Below are positions 49,926-59,034 of a stretch of DNA of 64,000 nt, piece by piece (the stretch's first letter is position 1; every line of letters begins with the position of its first letter). Under the pieces are notes generated by a model. That model was not told where the DNA came from. It ran no database searches and saw only the letters and a list, made by a program, of their open reading frames with translations. This DNA comes from Zoogloeaceae bacterium G21618-S1. GTDB taxonomy: Bacteria; Pseudomonadota; Gammaproteobacteria; Burkholderiales; Rhodocyclaceae. Made by a program: the position numbers and the translations under genes. The stretch spans positions 97,767 through 161,766 of the forward strand of contig JAPWHF010000004.1 in the NCBI GenBank assembly GCA_027214125.1. Reading direction: 5' to 3'.

Positions 49926-51181
49926 TGCGCACCGCCACACTTCTGCGCCTTTCCGCGCTACTGATCTCGCCACTGCTGGCAGCAACGGTGCAAGCAGCCA
50001 CGCACGCCGACCACGGTAGCGCGGCGAGCGGGCCGGTTCTGCCCCAGTGCCAGGACACGGCGGCCCTGCCCTCGCCTCACTGCGGTCGCACGCCCACGCC
50101 GGCCTTCGACGCACAGGGCCGGCTGTGGCTGGCCTTTGTGAAGGGCGGCCATGTATATGTCACCTACGGCACCGACGGCGAAAACACCTTCGCCCCGGCC
50201 GTGGCAGTCAATCCGCAGGCCGAGTCGATCTACAGCGACGGCGAAAACCGCCCGAAAATCGCCTTCACCCCCAGCGGCACACTGGTGGTGAGCTGGACGC
50301 AAAAGATCCCCGGTGCCTACGCCGGCGATATCCGCTTCGCCCGCTCGACGAACGGCGGCCAGCGCTTCGACGCGCCGCGGATCGTCAACGATGATCGCGC
50401 GCCGATCAGCCATCGTTTCGACTCGCTCATCGTCGACGCCAAAGGCAGCATCACCCTGGCCTGGATCGACAAGCGCGACCTCGCCGTCGCCAAGCAAAGC
50501 GGCACCGACTACCCCGGCGCCGCCATCTACACCGCCACCTCGACCGACGACGGCGCCAGCTTCGCCCCCAACCGCAAGCTCGCCGACCACAGCTGCGAAT
50601 GCTGCCGCATCGCGCTCGCCACCGACGGCGAGCGAGCGCCGCTGGCGCTGTGGCGTCATGTGTTTCCGGTCAATGTGCGCGACCACGCCCTCGCCCGCCT
50701 CGACCCGACCGCCACGCCCGTGGCCGAGCCCATGCGCGCCACCGACGACGGCTGGGTGATTGAAGGCTGCCCGCATCACGGCCCCGACCTGAGCGTCGAC
50801 GCCGATGGCCAGGCCCACATGGCCTGGTTCGTCGGCGGCGGGCCAGCGCCCGGCCTGCACTACGGCCGCATCGACCCGACCACTGGCACACGCAGCCCGA
50901 CTCGCCGGCTATCCCATCAACCCGGTGCCAGCCGGCCGCAAGTGCGGGCGCTGGGCAACGGTCGGGTTGTCGTCGCCTGGAAAGCCTTGCAGCCGAACGG
51001 CACGGTTCTGTTGATCAGCGAGTCAAAAGACGGCGGCCAGCACTGGTCGCCCGAGCGCACACTGGCCAGCACCGCCGGCGGCTCCGATCACCCGCTGATG
51101 ATCGTCCGCCAGGGCGAGCTCTTCCTCTCCTGGCAGACCCAGGCCGAGGGCTATCGGCTGATTCCGGCACCCGCCCCATGA
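49925..51181 (+). CDS. Exported sialidase-like beta-propeller with cysteine motif
   Basis: A 418-residue exported protein (signal peptide ending near VQA, residue 24). At least three Asp-box repeats are visible (RSTNGGQRF, STDDGASF, SKDGGQHW), the signature of BNR/sialidase propellers. The catalytic arginine triad of true sialidases was not identified. Instead it carries CECCR (Cys224, Cys226, Cys227) and GCPHHG (Cys282, His284, His285), which look like a metal or disulfide site. The start codon overlaps the receptor stop and the end overlaps the thioredoxin gene. Binding or metal processing in the periplasm is inferred; sialic acid cleavage is doubtful. Confidence 0.85.
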   Translation: MRTATLLRLSALLISPLLAATVQAATHADHGSAASGPVLPQCQDTAALPSPHCGRTPTPAFDAQGRLWLAFVKGGHVYVTYGTDGENTFAPAVAVNPQAESIYSDGENRPKIAFTPSGTLVVSWTQKIPGAYAGDIRFARSTNGGQRFDAPRIVNDDRAPISHRFDSLIVDAKGSITLAWIDKRDLAVAKQSGTDYPGAAIYTATSTDDGASFAPNRKLADHSCECCRIALATDGERAPLALWRHVFPVNVRDHALARLDPTATPVAEPMRATDDGWVIEGCPHHGPDLSVDADGQAHMAWFVGGGPAPGLHYGRIDPTTGTRSPTRRLSHQPGASRPQVRALGNGRVVVAWKALQPNGTVLLISESKDGGQHWSPERTLASTAGGSDHPLMIVRQGELFLSWQTQAEGYRLIPAPAP

Positions 51182-51666
51182 CGCGCCTCGCCGCGCTCTT
51201 CGTCGGCTTGCTCCTGCTCGCGCGTCCCGCGTTCGCCGAGTTCAACCCCTTCGGCACCGACAGCCTCGCGCAGATCGAGACCCGCCGCGCCGGCAGCGAT
51301 TTCGTGCTGGTGCTGTGGTCGGTGGATTGCCCGCCCTGCCTCAAGGAGCTGGCCCTGTTCGGCACGCTCACCGACGCCCGCGCCCGCCAGCGCCTGGTGC
51401 TGATCGTCACCGATGATCCCGAACGCCACGCCGAGGCCGATGCCCTGCTGGCCCGCTTCAAGCTGACCGACCTGGAGCACTGGGCCTTCGACGCGACCGA
51501 GCCCGAACGCCTGCGCCAGCGCGTCGACCCCGCCTGGTTTGGCGAGCTGCCGCGCAGCTACCATTACCCGGCCGGCCAGCCCCGCCAGGCCCGCAGCGGA
51601 CTGATCGACGCTCCGACGCTGGGCCGCTGGCTGGGCACTTCGATCCCAAGCGCCCGGCACGACTGA
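51178..51666 (+). CDS. Exported TlpA-like thioredoxin
   Basis: A 162-residue periplasmic thioredoxin-fold protein. A signal peptide ends near AFA (residue 20). The active site CPPC spans Cys51 to Cys54 in SVDCPPCLKE. The chain then diverges and the usual cis-proline is hard to place. The ATG overlaps the propeller gene by four bases. The most likely task is keeping the cysteines of the neighbouring propeller reduced or assisting metal release; this is a contextual inference. Confidence 0.85.
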   Translation: MTRLAALFVGLLLLARPAFAEFNPFGTDSLAQIETRRAGSDFVLVLWSVDCPPCLKELALFGTLTDARARQRLVLIVTDDPERHAEADALLARFKLTDLEHWAFDATEPERLRQRVDPAWFGELPRSYHYPAGQPRQARSGLIDAPTLGRWLGTSIPSARHD

Positions 51667-51714
51667 TCCGGCTCGGGGCGTAGAATCGGGGCTTCTGTCC
51701 AACGCCCCCCGCCC

Positions 51715-52536
51715 ATGTTCGAACACCCCGGCGAATTCGTCACCTTCCGCCCGGCGCCCTTTCTACCGGGCGTGGAGCTGTACACCGCGCGGCTGATCGA
51801 GCACGCCTTTTCGGCGCATGTGCACGAGGGCTTCTCGATCGGCGTGATCGCCAGCGGGGTCGAGCGCTTCAAGTACCGCGGCAGCGGCCATATTGCCGAC
51901 CCGGCCACGCTGGTGCTGCTCAATCCGGACGAGCCACACACCGGTGAGGCGGCCACGGAGGGCGGCTGGCGCTACCACATGGTCTATTTGCAACCGGCGG
52001 CGATGAGTGCGATTGCCGGGCCGCAGGTCTACTTTCCGCAGGCCACGATCAAGGACGCCGCGCAGGCGCAGGCGCTGTCGACCGCTTTCATCCGCATGTG
52101 GCAGGCCGACGAGCCGCTGGCGGCGCAGACCGCGCTGACCGACGCCATCCTCGGCATCGCCGAGCGCCACGGCCGGCATGCGCGCCGCGTGGCCGACCCG
52201 GCGGCGCTGCGTTTTGACCGGGTGGTGGATTACATCGAAGCGCATCTCGATCAGGCGCTCGACCTGGCGCAGCTCGCCGCCATCGCCGGATTGTCGATGC
52301 ACCACTTCGCCCGCGCCTTCGCCAGGCACTTTCATCTGAGCCCGCACCGCTATGTGCAGGCCCGCCGTGTGTTGCGCGCCAAGCAATTGCTGGCCGGCGC
52401 ACAGCGGCCGCTGGATGTCGCGCTCGACGCCGGCTTTACCGACCAGAGCCACCTCACCCGCTGGTTCCGCCAGGCCTACGGCGTGACGCCCGCCGAGTAT
52501 CAAGCGCAAATCGGTACAAGACCCGCGCGACGCTAA
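51715..52536 (+). CDS. AraC family transcriptional regulator
   Basis: A 273-residue regulator with an N-terminal cupin-type AraC_binding domain (HVHEGFSIGVIASG) and C-terminal double helix-turn-helix (DLAQLAAIAGLSMHHFARAF and DVALDAGFTDQSHLTRWFR). It has the pattern of activators paired with LysE/EamA exporters, and an EamA exporter gene follows 72 bases later on the same strand. The effector is unknown. Confidence 0.93.
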   Translation: MFEHPGEFVTFRPAPFLPGVELYTARLIEHAFSAHVHEGFSIGVIASGVERFKYRGSGHIADPATLVLLNPDEPHTGEAATEGGWRYHMVYLQPAAMSAIAGPQVYFPQATIKDAAQAQALSTAFIRMWQADEPLAAQTALTDAILGIAERHGRHARRVADPAALRFDRVVDYIEAHLDQALDLAQLAAIAGLSMHHFARAFARHFHLSPHRYVQARRVLRAKQLLAGAQRPLDVALDAGFTDQSHLTRWFRQAYGVTPAEYQAQIGTRPARR

Positions 52537-52608
52537 GCCCTAGTCTGAAGGCTCACTCACTGCCTTCAGGGCCATCATGTTCATTCTTGCTTGCACACCG
52601 GCGTCCCA

Positions 52609-53553
52609 ATGCTCGCCGGCCTGAGCGCCGCCCTCGGCGCCGGCCTGTTGTGGGGGCTGGTGTTCATCGTGCCGCTGATGCTGCCGGACTATTCGGGTGT
52701 GATGCTGGCGGCCGGGCGCTACATCGCCTTCGGCCTGCTCGCGCTCTTTCTCGCCCGCGCCGACCGCGCCGCGCTCAAACGCCTGAGCCGGGCGGACTGG
52801 ATCGACGCGGCCAAGCTTGCCCTGATCGGCAATGTGCTCTATTTCGCCGCACTGGCCAGTGCGATCCAGCTTGCCGGGGCCACCGTGCCGACCATGATCA
52901 TCGGTACGCTGCCGGTGACCATCGCCATCACTGCCAAGCTCACCAGCCAGGACACGGCCGACCACGGACTGCCGTGGAGTCGCTTGCTGCTGCCGCTCAC
53001 CGTGATTGGTTCCGGGCTCATGCTGGTGCATGGCCAGACCGATGACGCGGGCGACATTGCCCACGACGCACGCTACTGGAGCGGGCTGGCACTGGCCGGC
53101 GTGGCCGTCGCCTGCTGGACCTGGTATCCACTCAACAACAGCTACTGGCTGCGGCGCCAGCCGACCGGCCTCGCCCGCGCCTGGGCGACGGCGCAGGGGC
53201 TGATGACGCTGCCGCTGGCGCTGATCGCGCTGGCCGGCATCGCGCTGTGGCAGTGGGCCACCGAGGGCGGCATCGATATCGCCGGCCCGCGCCCGGGCGT
53301 ATTCATCGGCTTGATGCTGCTCACTGGCCTGCTCGCCTCGTGGCTGGGCACCCTGCTGTGGAACCGCGCCAGCCATCTCCTGCCGGCGGGGCTGGCGGGG
53401 CAGCTGATCGTTTTCGAAACCATGGCCGCGCTGGTCTACGGCTTCATCTGGTACGAACGCTGGCCGAGCCTGGCGGAGATGGGCGGCATCGCGCTCCTGG
53501 TGGCCGGGGTGGCGCTCGCGGTGCGCGCGTTTCGCCGCCCGCGAGCAATTTGA
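52609..53553 (+). CDS. EamA/DMT family transporter
   Basis: A 314-residue inner-membrane protein with ten predicted helices in two EamA repeats. This drug/metabolite transporter superfamily exports amino acids, their analogues or other small compounds. The start at 52609 is chosen over an upstream TTG; neither has a strong ribosome site. The preceding AraC gene is its probable regulator. Confidence 0.9.
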   Translation: MLAGLSAALGAGLLWGLVFIVPLMLPDYSGVMLAAGRYIAFGLLALFLARADRAALKRLSRADWIDAAKLALIGNVLYFAALASAIQLAGATVPTMIIGTLPVTIAITAKLTSQDTADHGLPWSRLLLPLTVIGSGLMLVHGQTDDAGDIAHDARYWSGLALAGVAVACWTWYPLNNSYWLRRQPTGLARAWATAQGLMTLPLALIALAGIALWQWATEGGIDIAGPRPGVFIGLMLLTGLLASWLGTLLWNRASHLLPAGLAGQLIVFETMAALVYGFIWYERWPSLAEMGGIALLVAGVALAVRAFRRPRAI

Positions 53554-53641
53554 GGGAACTGAACCGGCTCGCCCCCGTCAGAAAGGCAGCCTCCCCGCCG
53601 GGGCTGCTAGAATCCGCCCATCATTTTTTCTTGCGACCGCC

Positions 53642-54142
53642 ATGTTCAGCCTGCTCGACCGCCCCCGCCTGCCCTTCTTTGCGCTATTTGCCGTCGGCGC
53701 CAGCCTGTTGGGATTTGGCCTGTACTTGCAACACGTGGTCGGGCTTGAGCCCTGCCCCATGTGCATCATGCAGCGCTACGCCTTTGCCGTCGCCACGCTG
53801 TTCGGCCTGATCGCCGGCCTGCATGGCAGCACCGGCGGTGGGCGCAAAGTCTATGGCGTGCTGATCGCCCTGTTTGCGCTGGCCGGCGGCGGCGTGGCTG
53901 CCTGGCAGAGCTGGATGCAGCGCTTTCCGCCCAGCATTGCCGAATGCGGCCCCGGCATCGAATACCTGATGGAGAGCTTTCCGCTCACCGAGCTGCTGCC
54001 GATGATCTTTCGTGGTGCAGGGGACTGCACCGCCATCGACTGGACCTTCCTCGGCCTGTCTATCGCCAACTGGTCGCTGCTGTCCTTCCTGGGCGTGCTG
54101 GCCTTTGGCCTGCACGTGATTTTCAGGCGCGTCGCGCGCTAG
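53642..54142 (+). CDS. dsbB: Disulfide bond formation protein B
   Basis: A 166-residue inner-membrane protein with four helices that reoxidises DsbA and passes electrons to quinone. The first redox pair is Cys38-Cys41 (EPCPMC), the second Cys102 and Cys129, matching E. coli DsbB in position and spacing. Arg in MQRY next to the first pair interacts with quinone. It stands alone and ends with its own terminator before nirB. Its oxidising activity would support the many exported Cys proteins in this window. Confidence 0.95.
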   Translation: MFSLLDRPRLPFFALFAVGASLLGFGLYLQHVVGLEPCPMCIMQRYAFAVATLFGLIAGLHGSTGGGRKVYGVLIALFALAGGGVAAWQSWMQRFPPSIAECGPGIEYLMESFPLTELLPMIFRGAGDCTAIDWTFLGLSIANWSLLSFLGVLAFGLHVIFRRVAR

Positions 54143-54181
54143 AGGCGCCGCCACCGCCTCACGCCTCTCGGCGGTGCGCGA

Positions 54182-54198
54182 TGCACTGCCGTGGTGCA
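54182..54198 (+). promoter_or_regulatory. NtrC-binding site upstream of nirB
   Basis: TGCACTGCCGTGGTGCA is a 17-base near-perfect dyad matching the NtrC consensus (TGCAC-N7-GTGCA). Its centre lies about 99 bases before the predicted transcription start. Confidence 0.8.
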
Positions 54199-54203
54199 GA
54201 AAC

Positions 54204-54225
54204 AGGCCTTCACTGGCCTCTTTTT
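54204..54225 (+). terminator. Terminator of dsbB
   Basis: AGGCC (54204-54208) pairs with GGCCT (54215-54219) around TTCACT and is followed by CTTTTT. Stem is short (5 bp). It sits between the NtrC site and the nirB promoter. Confidence 0.55.
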
Positions 54226-54262
54226 GCGCATTGCAGCATTCCATCCCGCGCCAGCACACGGC

Positions 54263-54278
54263 TGGCACACCCCTTGCT
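54263..54278 (+). promoter_or_regulatory. Sigma-54 promoter of nirB
   Basis: TGGCACACCCCTTGCT fits the -24/-12 consensus TGGCAC-N5-TTGC, with GG and GC ten bases apart. The start is predicted near 54289, giving a leader of about 78 bases with one short hairpin (54330-54344). Confidence 0.88.
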
Positions 54279-54366
54279 AATTCGTCCCTGATACGGCGCC
54301 CAGGCAGCGCTGAACTGATAACCGGACGACGGCCCCACGGGCCGCACCGCAAGCGAGGGGCAAGAC

Positions 54367-56808
54367 ATGCGCAAACTGAAACTGGTGATGGTCGGCAACG
54401 GCATGGCTGGCGTGCGAACGCTGGAGGAGCTGATCAAGATCGCGCCGGAGATGTACGAGATCACCGTGTTCGGCGCCGAGCCGCATCCCAACTACAACCG
54501 CATCCTGCTCTCTCCGGTGCTCGCCGGCGAGATGACGATTCAGGACATCATCCTTAACGACAAGCAGTGGTATGCCGACAACGGCATCGACCTGCGCCTG
54601 AACAACAAGGTCGTCAAGATCGACCGCAAGGCGCGCAAGGTGTTTGGCGAGGACGGCTGCGAAGTCGAGTATGACCGCCTGCTGCTGGCCACCGGCTCCA
54701 ACCCCTTCATGCTGCCGATTCCGGGTGCCGACCTGCCGGGCGTCATCGCCTATCGCGACATCGCCGACACCGACGCCATGATCGAAGCGGCCGCCCGCCA
54801 CAAGCACGCCGTGGTCATCGGCGCCGGCCTGCTCGGCCTGGAAGCGGCCAACGGTCTGGCGCTGCGCGGCATGGACGTGAGCGTGGTGCACATCAGCGAC
54901 TGGATCATGGAGCGCCAGCTCGACCAGACCGCGGCCAACATGTTGCGCAAGTCGCTCGAAGCCAAGGGCATGAAGTTTCTGCTGCCCAAATTCACCGCCG
55001 AGTTGCAGGCTGGCGAGTCGGGTCGGGTGTCGAAGGTGGTGTTCAAGGATGGCGAAACGGTGCCCGCCGATCTGGTGGTGATGGCCGCCGGCATCCGCCC
55101 CAACACCGCGCTGGCCGAATCGGCCGGCATCCACTGCGAGCGCGGCATCGTGGTCAATGACACCATGCAGACCTACGATCCGCGCGTGTACGCGGTGGGC
55201 GAATGCGCCAACCACCGCGGCATTGCCTACGGTTTGGTGGCGCCGCTGTTTGAGCAGGCCAAGGTGTGTGCCAACCACCTGGCGATGTTCGGCATCGGCC
55301 TGTACAAGGGTTCGGTCACCTCGACCAAGCTGAAAGTCACCGGTATCGACGTGTTCTCGGCCGGCGATTTCATGGGCGGCGACGGCACTGAAGACATCGT
55401 GCTCAACGATCCGGGTGCAGGTGTTTACAAGCGCGTGGTGCTCAAGGACGACAAGCTGGTCGGCGCCGTGATGTATGGCGACACCAAGGACGGCGCCTGG
55501 TATTTCCAGATGCTCAAGGACGGCCAGAACATCGGCGAGATCCGCGACCACCTGTTGTTCGGCAACAGCCACCTGGGCGACGCGGGCCACAAGGGCGTCA
55601 ATTCCGCGGCAGCCATGCCGGACACCGCTGAGGTCTGCGGGTGCAACGGGGTGTGCAAGGGCGACATCGTCAAGTCGATCAAGGAAAACGGCCTGTTCAC
55701 GCTGGACGAGGTGCGCAAGCACACCAAGGCGTCGAGTTCCTGCGGCTCCTGCACCGGCCTGGTCGAGCAGATCCTGGCCTCGACCATCGGCGGCGCCTAT
55801 CAGCCGGCCGACTCCAACAACAAGGCAGTGTGCGGCTGTACCGACCACTCGCACGGCGAAGTACGTAAAGCCGTGCGCGAACACAAGCTGTTGTCGCCGC
55901 AGGCGGTGATGGACTTCATGGAGTGGAGCACGCCCAACGGCTGCGCTTCCTGCCGGCCCGCGCTCAACTACTACTGCATCTCGACCTGGCCGCACGAAGC
56001 CAAGGATGACGCGCAGAGCCGCTTCATCAATGAACGCGCTCACGCCAACATCCAGAAAGACGGCACCTACTCGGTGGTGCCGCGCATGCTCGGCGGACTG
56101 ACCACGCCGGCCGAGTTGCGCGCCATCGCCGACGCGGCCGACAAATACAAAGTGCCGACGGTGAAAGTCACCGGCGGTCAGCGCATCGACCTGCTCGGCG
56201 TCAAGAAAGGCGATCTGCCGTTGATCTGGCACGACCTCAACCAGGCGGGCATGGTCTCGGGCCACGCCTACGGCAAGTCGATCCGCACCGTCAAAACCTG
56301 CGTCGGCTCGGAACATTGCCGTTTCGGCACCCAGCGCTCGATGGAGATGGGCGTCAAGCTGGAGAAGATGCTGTTCGGCATGTACAGCCCGCACAAGGTC
56401 AAGCTGGCGGTGTCCGGCTGCCCGCGCAACTGCGCCGAGGCCGGCATCAAGGACGTGGGCGTGATCGGTGTCGATTCGGGCTACGAAATCTATGTGGCCG
56501 GCAACGGCGGCATCAAGACCGAAGTGGCGCAGTTCTTCTGCAAGGTGCAGACCGACGAGGAGGTGAAGGAAGTCTCCGCCGCCTTCTTGCAGCTCTATCG
56601 CGAAGAAGGCTTCTACCTGGAGCGCACCGTCCATTACATCGAGCGCGTCGGCCTTGATTATGTGAAGAAGCGGGTGCTGGACGACACCGCCAACCGCAAG
56701 GCGCTGTACGAGCGACTGCTGTTCGCGCTGCAGGGCTACGTCGATCCGTGGCAAGAGCGCGCCCAGCTGCCGGAGCTGCGCCGCAACTTTGAAGACGTGA
56801 CTGCGTGA
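54367..56808 (+). CDS. nirB: Assimilatory nitrite reductase large subunit
   Basis: Reduces nitrite to ammonium with NAD(P)H in the cytoplasm. The 813 residues are in family order: FAD/NAD-binding (VGNGMAGVRT at 9-18, NYNRILLSP near 42), two BFD-like [2Fe-2S] segments (CGCNGVCKG near 425 and CGSCTG near 459), then the sirohaem/[4Fe-4S] domain with ligands Cys645, Cys651 (KTCVGSEHCRFG), Cys685 and Cys689 (SGCPRNCAE). A good ribosome site (GAGGGG) precedes the ATG. It heads the nirB-nirD-narK unit under the sigma-54/NtrC promoter upstream. Confidence 0.97.
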   Translation: MRKLKLVMVGNGMAGVRTLEELIKIAPEMYEITVFGAEPHPNYNRILLSPVLAGEMTIQDIILNDKQWYADNGIDLRLNNKVVKIDRKARKVFGEDGCEVEYDRLLLATGSNPFMLPIPGADLPGVIAYRDIADTDAMIEAAARHKHAVVIGAGLLGLEAANGLALRGMDVSVVHISDWIMERQLDQTAANMLRKSLEAKGMKFLLPKFTAELQAGESGRVSKVVFKDGETVPADLVVMAAGIRPNTALAESAGIHCERGIVVNDTMQTYDPRVYAVGECANHRGIAYGLVAPLFEQAKVCANHLAMFGIGLYKGSVTSTKLKVTGIDVFSAGDFMGGDGTEDIVLNDPGAGVYKRVVLKDDKLVGAVMYGDTKDGAWYFQMLKDGQNIGEIRDHLLFGNSHLGDAGHKGVNSAAAMPDTAEVCGCNGVCKGDIVKSIKENGLFTLDEVRKHTKASSSCGSCTGLVEQILASTIGGAYQPADSNNKAVCGCTDHSHGEVRKAVREHKLLSPQAVMDFMEWSTPNGCASCRPALNYYCISTWPHEAKDDAQSRFINERAHANIQKDGTYSVVPRMLGGLTTPAELRAIADAADKYKVPTVKVTGGQRIDLLGVKKGDLPLIWHDLNQAGMVSGHAYGKSIRTVKTCVGSEHCRFGTQRSMEMGVKLEKMLFGMYSPHKVKLAVSGCPRNCAEAGIKDVGVIGVDSGYEIYVAGNGGIKTEVAQFFCKVQTDEEVKEVSAAFLQLYREEGFYLERTVHYIERVGLDYVKKRVLDDTANRKALYERLLFALQGYVDPWQERAQLPELRRNFEDVTA

Positions 56809-56818
56809 GGCAGCTGAC

Positions 56819-56878
56819 ATGAATGAATGGGATCACTGGTGGCCCGTCGAAACCGACGACGAAGGCACGCCGCTCTAA
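56819..56878 (+). CDS. Possible 19-residue micro-ORF between nirB and nirD
   Basis: Twenty codons (including stop) encode a peptide beginning MNEWDHWWPVETDDEG, tryptophan- and acid-rich. GAGG lies eight bases before the ATG, which is ten bases after the nirB stop. Third codon positions are GC-rich like the neighbours. Only the 27 bases to nirD follow. Too short to classify; it may be a real small protein, a coupling peptide for nirD translation, or chance. Confidence 0.4.
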   Translation: MNEWDHWWPVETDDEGTPL

Positions 56879-56905
56879 GCACATTTCCTCGAATTGAGAC
56901 ACACC

Positions 56906-57250
56906 ATGACGACACAATCACTCGACACCACCACCACCGATCTGACCTGGCGGCCGGTTTTCAAACTCGACGAGATTCCGGTGCTCGGCTCGCGCGTGGT
57001 CGGCAGCACCGCCCACGGCGACATCGCGGTGTTCCGCAACCGCGAGGACGAAGTCTTTGCCGTGCATGACAAGTGCCCCCACAAGGGCGGGCCGCTGTCG
57101 CAGGGCATGGTCCATGGTCGCTCGGTGACCTGCCCGCTGCACAACTGGAAGATCCAGCTCGAAAGCGGCGAGGCCGTCGCGCCCGACAAGGGCTGCACCA
57201 AGCCCTTCGCCGTCAAGGTCGAGGACGGCATGGTCTTCCTCCAGTTGTAA
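56906..57250 (+). CDS. nirD: Nitrite reductase small subunit
   Basis: A 114-residue Rieske-type [2Fe-2S] protein partnering NirB. The cluster ligands are Cys57 and His59 (DKCPHKGG) and Cys76 and His79 (VTCPLHNW). Size and spacing are typical of NirD. The ATG at 56906 is preferred over a TTG slightly upstream. It follows nirB by 97 bases, with a possible micro-ORF between, and is followed by narK. Confidence 0.95.
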   Translation: MTTQSLDTTTTDLTWRPVFKLDEIPVLGSRVVGSTAHGDIAVFRNREDEVFAVHDKCPHKGGPLSQGMVHGRSVTCPLHNWKIQLESGEAVAPDKGCTKPFAVKVEDGMVFLQL

Positions 57251-57379
57251 CTACGTCGCCGGCCTCAGACCGGCGCCCCGCTCACGGCAAGACCGCAGGC
57301 ACCCCGGTGCCCGCGCTGGCCTCGCTCGGCCCCAACACCGGCGAAACCACAGATTTCTTACAGCATCACGAGGTGTCAC

Positions 57380-58849
57380 ATGTCTAACGAGAAAGGCTTC
57401 AACCTGTTCTCCTTCACGGGGAAAATGAAAATCCTCCACTTGTCGTGGATGGTGTTTTTCATCACCTTCTTCGTGTGGTTCAACCACGCTCCACTGCTGG
57501 GCGCCATCGCCCAGTCGCTCGGGCTTGAAAAGGGTCAGATCAAGACGCTGCTGATTCTCAACGTGGCACTCACCATCCCGGCGCGCATCCTGATCGGCAT
57601 GCTCACCGACAAGTACGGCCCGCGCATCACCTACGCCGCGCTGCTGTTCATCTCCAGCGTGCCCTGCTTCATGTTTGCGCTGGCCGACACCTTCACCCAG
57701 GCGGCCATTGCGCGCTTCCTGCTCGGTTTCATCGGCGCGGGCTTCGTGGTCGGCATCCGCATGGTCAGCGAGTGGTTCCCGGCCAATGAACTGGGCACAG
57801 CCGAGGGCATCTACGGCGGCTGGGGCAACTTCGGCTCCGCGGCCGCAGCCATGCTGCTGCCGACGCTGGCACTGATCTTCGGCGGTGACGACGGCTGGCG
57901 CTACGCCATTGGCGTCACCGGCGCGCTGAGCCTGATCTTCTCCTTCATCTGGTATTTCAACGTCAGCGACACACCCAAGGGCTCGACCTACTTCAAGCCG
58001 AAGAAAAGCGGCGGCCTGGAAGTGACCAGCACCAGCGATTTCTGGTTTTTGCTGCTGATGAAGATCCCGATGTATGCCGCGCTCGCACTGCTGACCTGGA
58101 AGCTCTCGCCCGCCGGCGTGAAAATGATCTCCGAGTTTGCCGCCAACGCCATCTATGTCGGCCTCGCCGCGATCTACGTGTATGACTGCTACAGCGCCTA
58201 CGCGGTGAATCGCGAAATCTTCGTCAAGCCGGTGCCGGAGATGCATCGCTACAAGTTCAAGCAGGTCGCAGTCCTCAACATCCTTTACTTCGCCACCTTC
58301 GGCTCCGAGCTGGCGGTGGTCTCGATGCTGCCGCTGTTCTTTGCCGAAACCTTCAACCTCGATCCGGTGTATGCCGGCCTGGTGGCCTCGGCCTACGCCT
58401 TCATGAACCTCATGTCGCGCCCCGGCGGCGGCTGGATTTCCGACCGCTTCGGCCGCAAGAAGACGCTGCTCATCCTCACCGCCGGTCTGGCCGGCGGCTA
58501 TGGCCTGATGGCGATGACCAACAGCAGCTGGCCGCTGTGGCTGGCCGTGGGCGTAGCCATGGCCTGCTCCTTCTTCGTGCAGGCTGGCGAAGGCGCGGTG
58601 TTTGCCGTAGTGCCGCTGATCAAGCGCCGTTTGACTGGCCAGATCGCCGGCATGACGGGCGCTTACGGCAACGTCGGTGCGGTGGTGTACCTTACCGTGC
58701 TGTCACTGGTCAGCTATGAGATCTTCTTCAGCGTGATCGCGCTCACCGCCGTGCTCGGCTTCGTGACCCTGCTGTTCATGGAAGAGCCCAAGGGCCACAT
58801 GGCCGAAGTACGTGAAGACGGTTCGGTGGAACTGATCCGCGTGAGCTGA
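57380..58849 (+). CDS. narK: Nitrate/nitrite transporter of the NarK/NNP family
   Basis: A 489-residue major facilitator with twelve or more helices. Signature segments [35 protein letters not shown] and [38 protein letters not shown] are those of nitrate uptake/antiport proteins. The mid-protein loop is longer than usual. It lies 129 bases after nirD with no terminator between and is most likely cotranscribed; it supplies nitrate to NasA and NirBD. GAGGTG is the ribosome site. A terminator lies after it at 58991-59014. Confidence 0.95.
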   Translation: MSNEKGFNLFSFTGKMKILHLSWMVFFITFFVWFNHAPLLGAIAQSLGLEKGQIKTLLILNVALTIPARILIGMLTDKYGPRITYAALLFISSVPCFMFALADTFTQAAIARFLLGFIGAGFVVGIRMVSEWFPANELGTAEGIYGGWGNFGSAAAAMLLPTLALIFGGDDGWRYAIGVTGALSLIFSFIWYFNVSDTPKGSTYFKPKKSGGLEVTSTSDFWFLLLMKIPMYAALALLTWKLSPAGVKMISEFAANAIYVGLAAIYVYDCYSAYAVNREIFVKPVPEMHRYKFKQVAVLNILYFATFGSELAVVSMLPLFFAETFNLDPVYAGLVASAYAFMNLMSRPGGGWISDRFGRKKTLLILTAGLAGGYGLMAMTNSSWPLWLAVGVAMACSFFVQAGEGAVFAVVPLIKRRLTGQIAGMTGAYGNVGAVVYLTVLSLVSYEIFFSVIALTAVLGFVTLLFMEEPKGHMAEVREDGSVELIRVS

Positions 58850-58877
58850 GGACCGGTAGAATCAAACCCAACGGCAC

Positions 58878-58971
58878 GTAGCTTGGGTTGAGCGCAGCGA
58901 AGCCCAACGTGCAAAGCCGTGCCGAGTTGCAATGTTGATTGTTGGGCTTCGCGTTGCTCAACCCAAGCTAC
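58878..58971. repeat. Intergenic palindromic repeat (31-base arms)
   Basis: Arms 58878-58908 and 58941-58971 are inverted copies matching at 28 of 31 positions and flank a 32-base loop. The arm begins GTAGCTTGGGTTGAGCGCAG, a type of extragenic palindrome seen widely in proteobacterial genomes. It sits between narK and the kinase gene, just before a terminator. Confidence 0.88.
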
Positions 58972-58990
58972 GCCCGAACCACATCGTACG

Positions 58991-59014
58991 AAAGGCCGGC
59001 CCCCGCCGGCCTTT
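58991..59014 (+). terminator. Terminator after narK
   Basis: AAAGGCCGGC (58991-59000) pairs with GCCGGCCTTT (59005-59014) around CCCC. The T-run is only three long, so efficiency is uncertain. It separates narK from the kinase gene. Confidence 0.6.
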
Positions 59015-59034
59015 CCCACAGGAGCTGACAGCCC

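Noticed and set aside
49925..51181. True exo-alpha-sialidase
   Set aside because: Asp-box repeats are present but the arginine triad and catalytic pair were not identified, and Cys motifs suggest another role.
54289..54366. ANTAR/NasR-type antitermination leader for nirB
   Set aside because: Only one short hairpin (54330-54344) is seen, without the paired hexaloop stems or a terminator in the leader.
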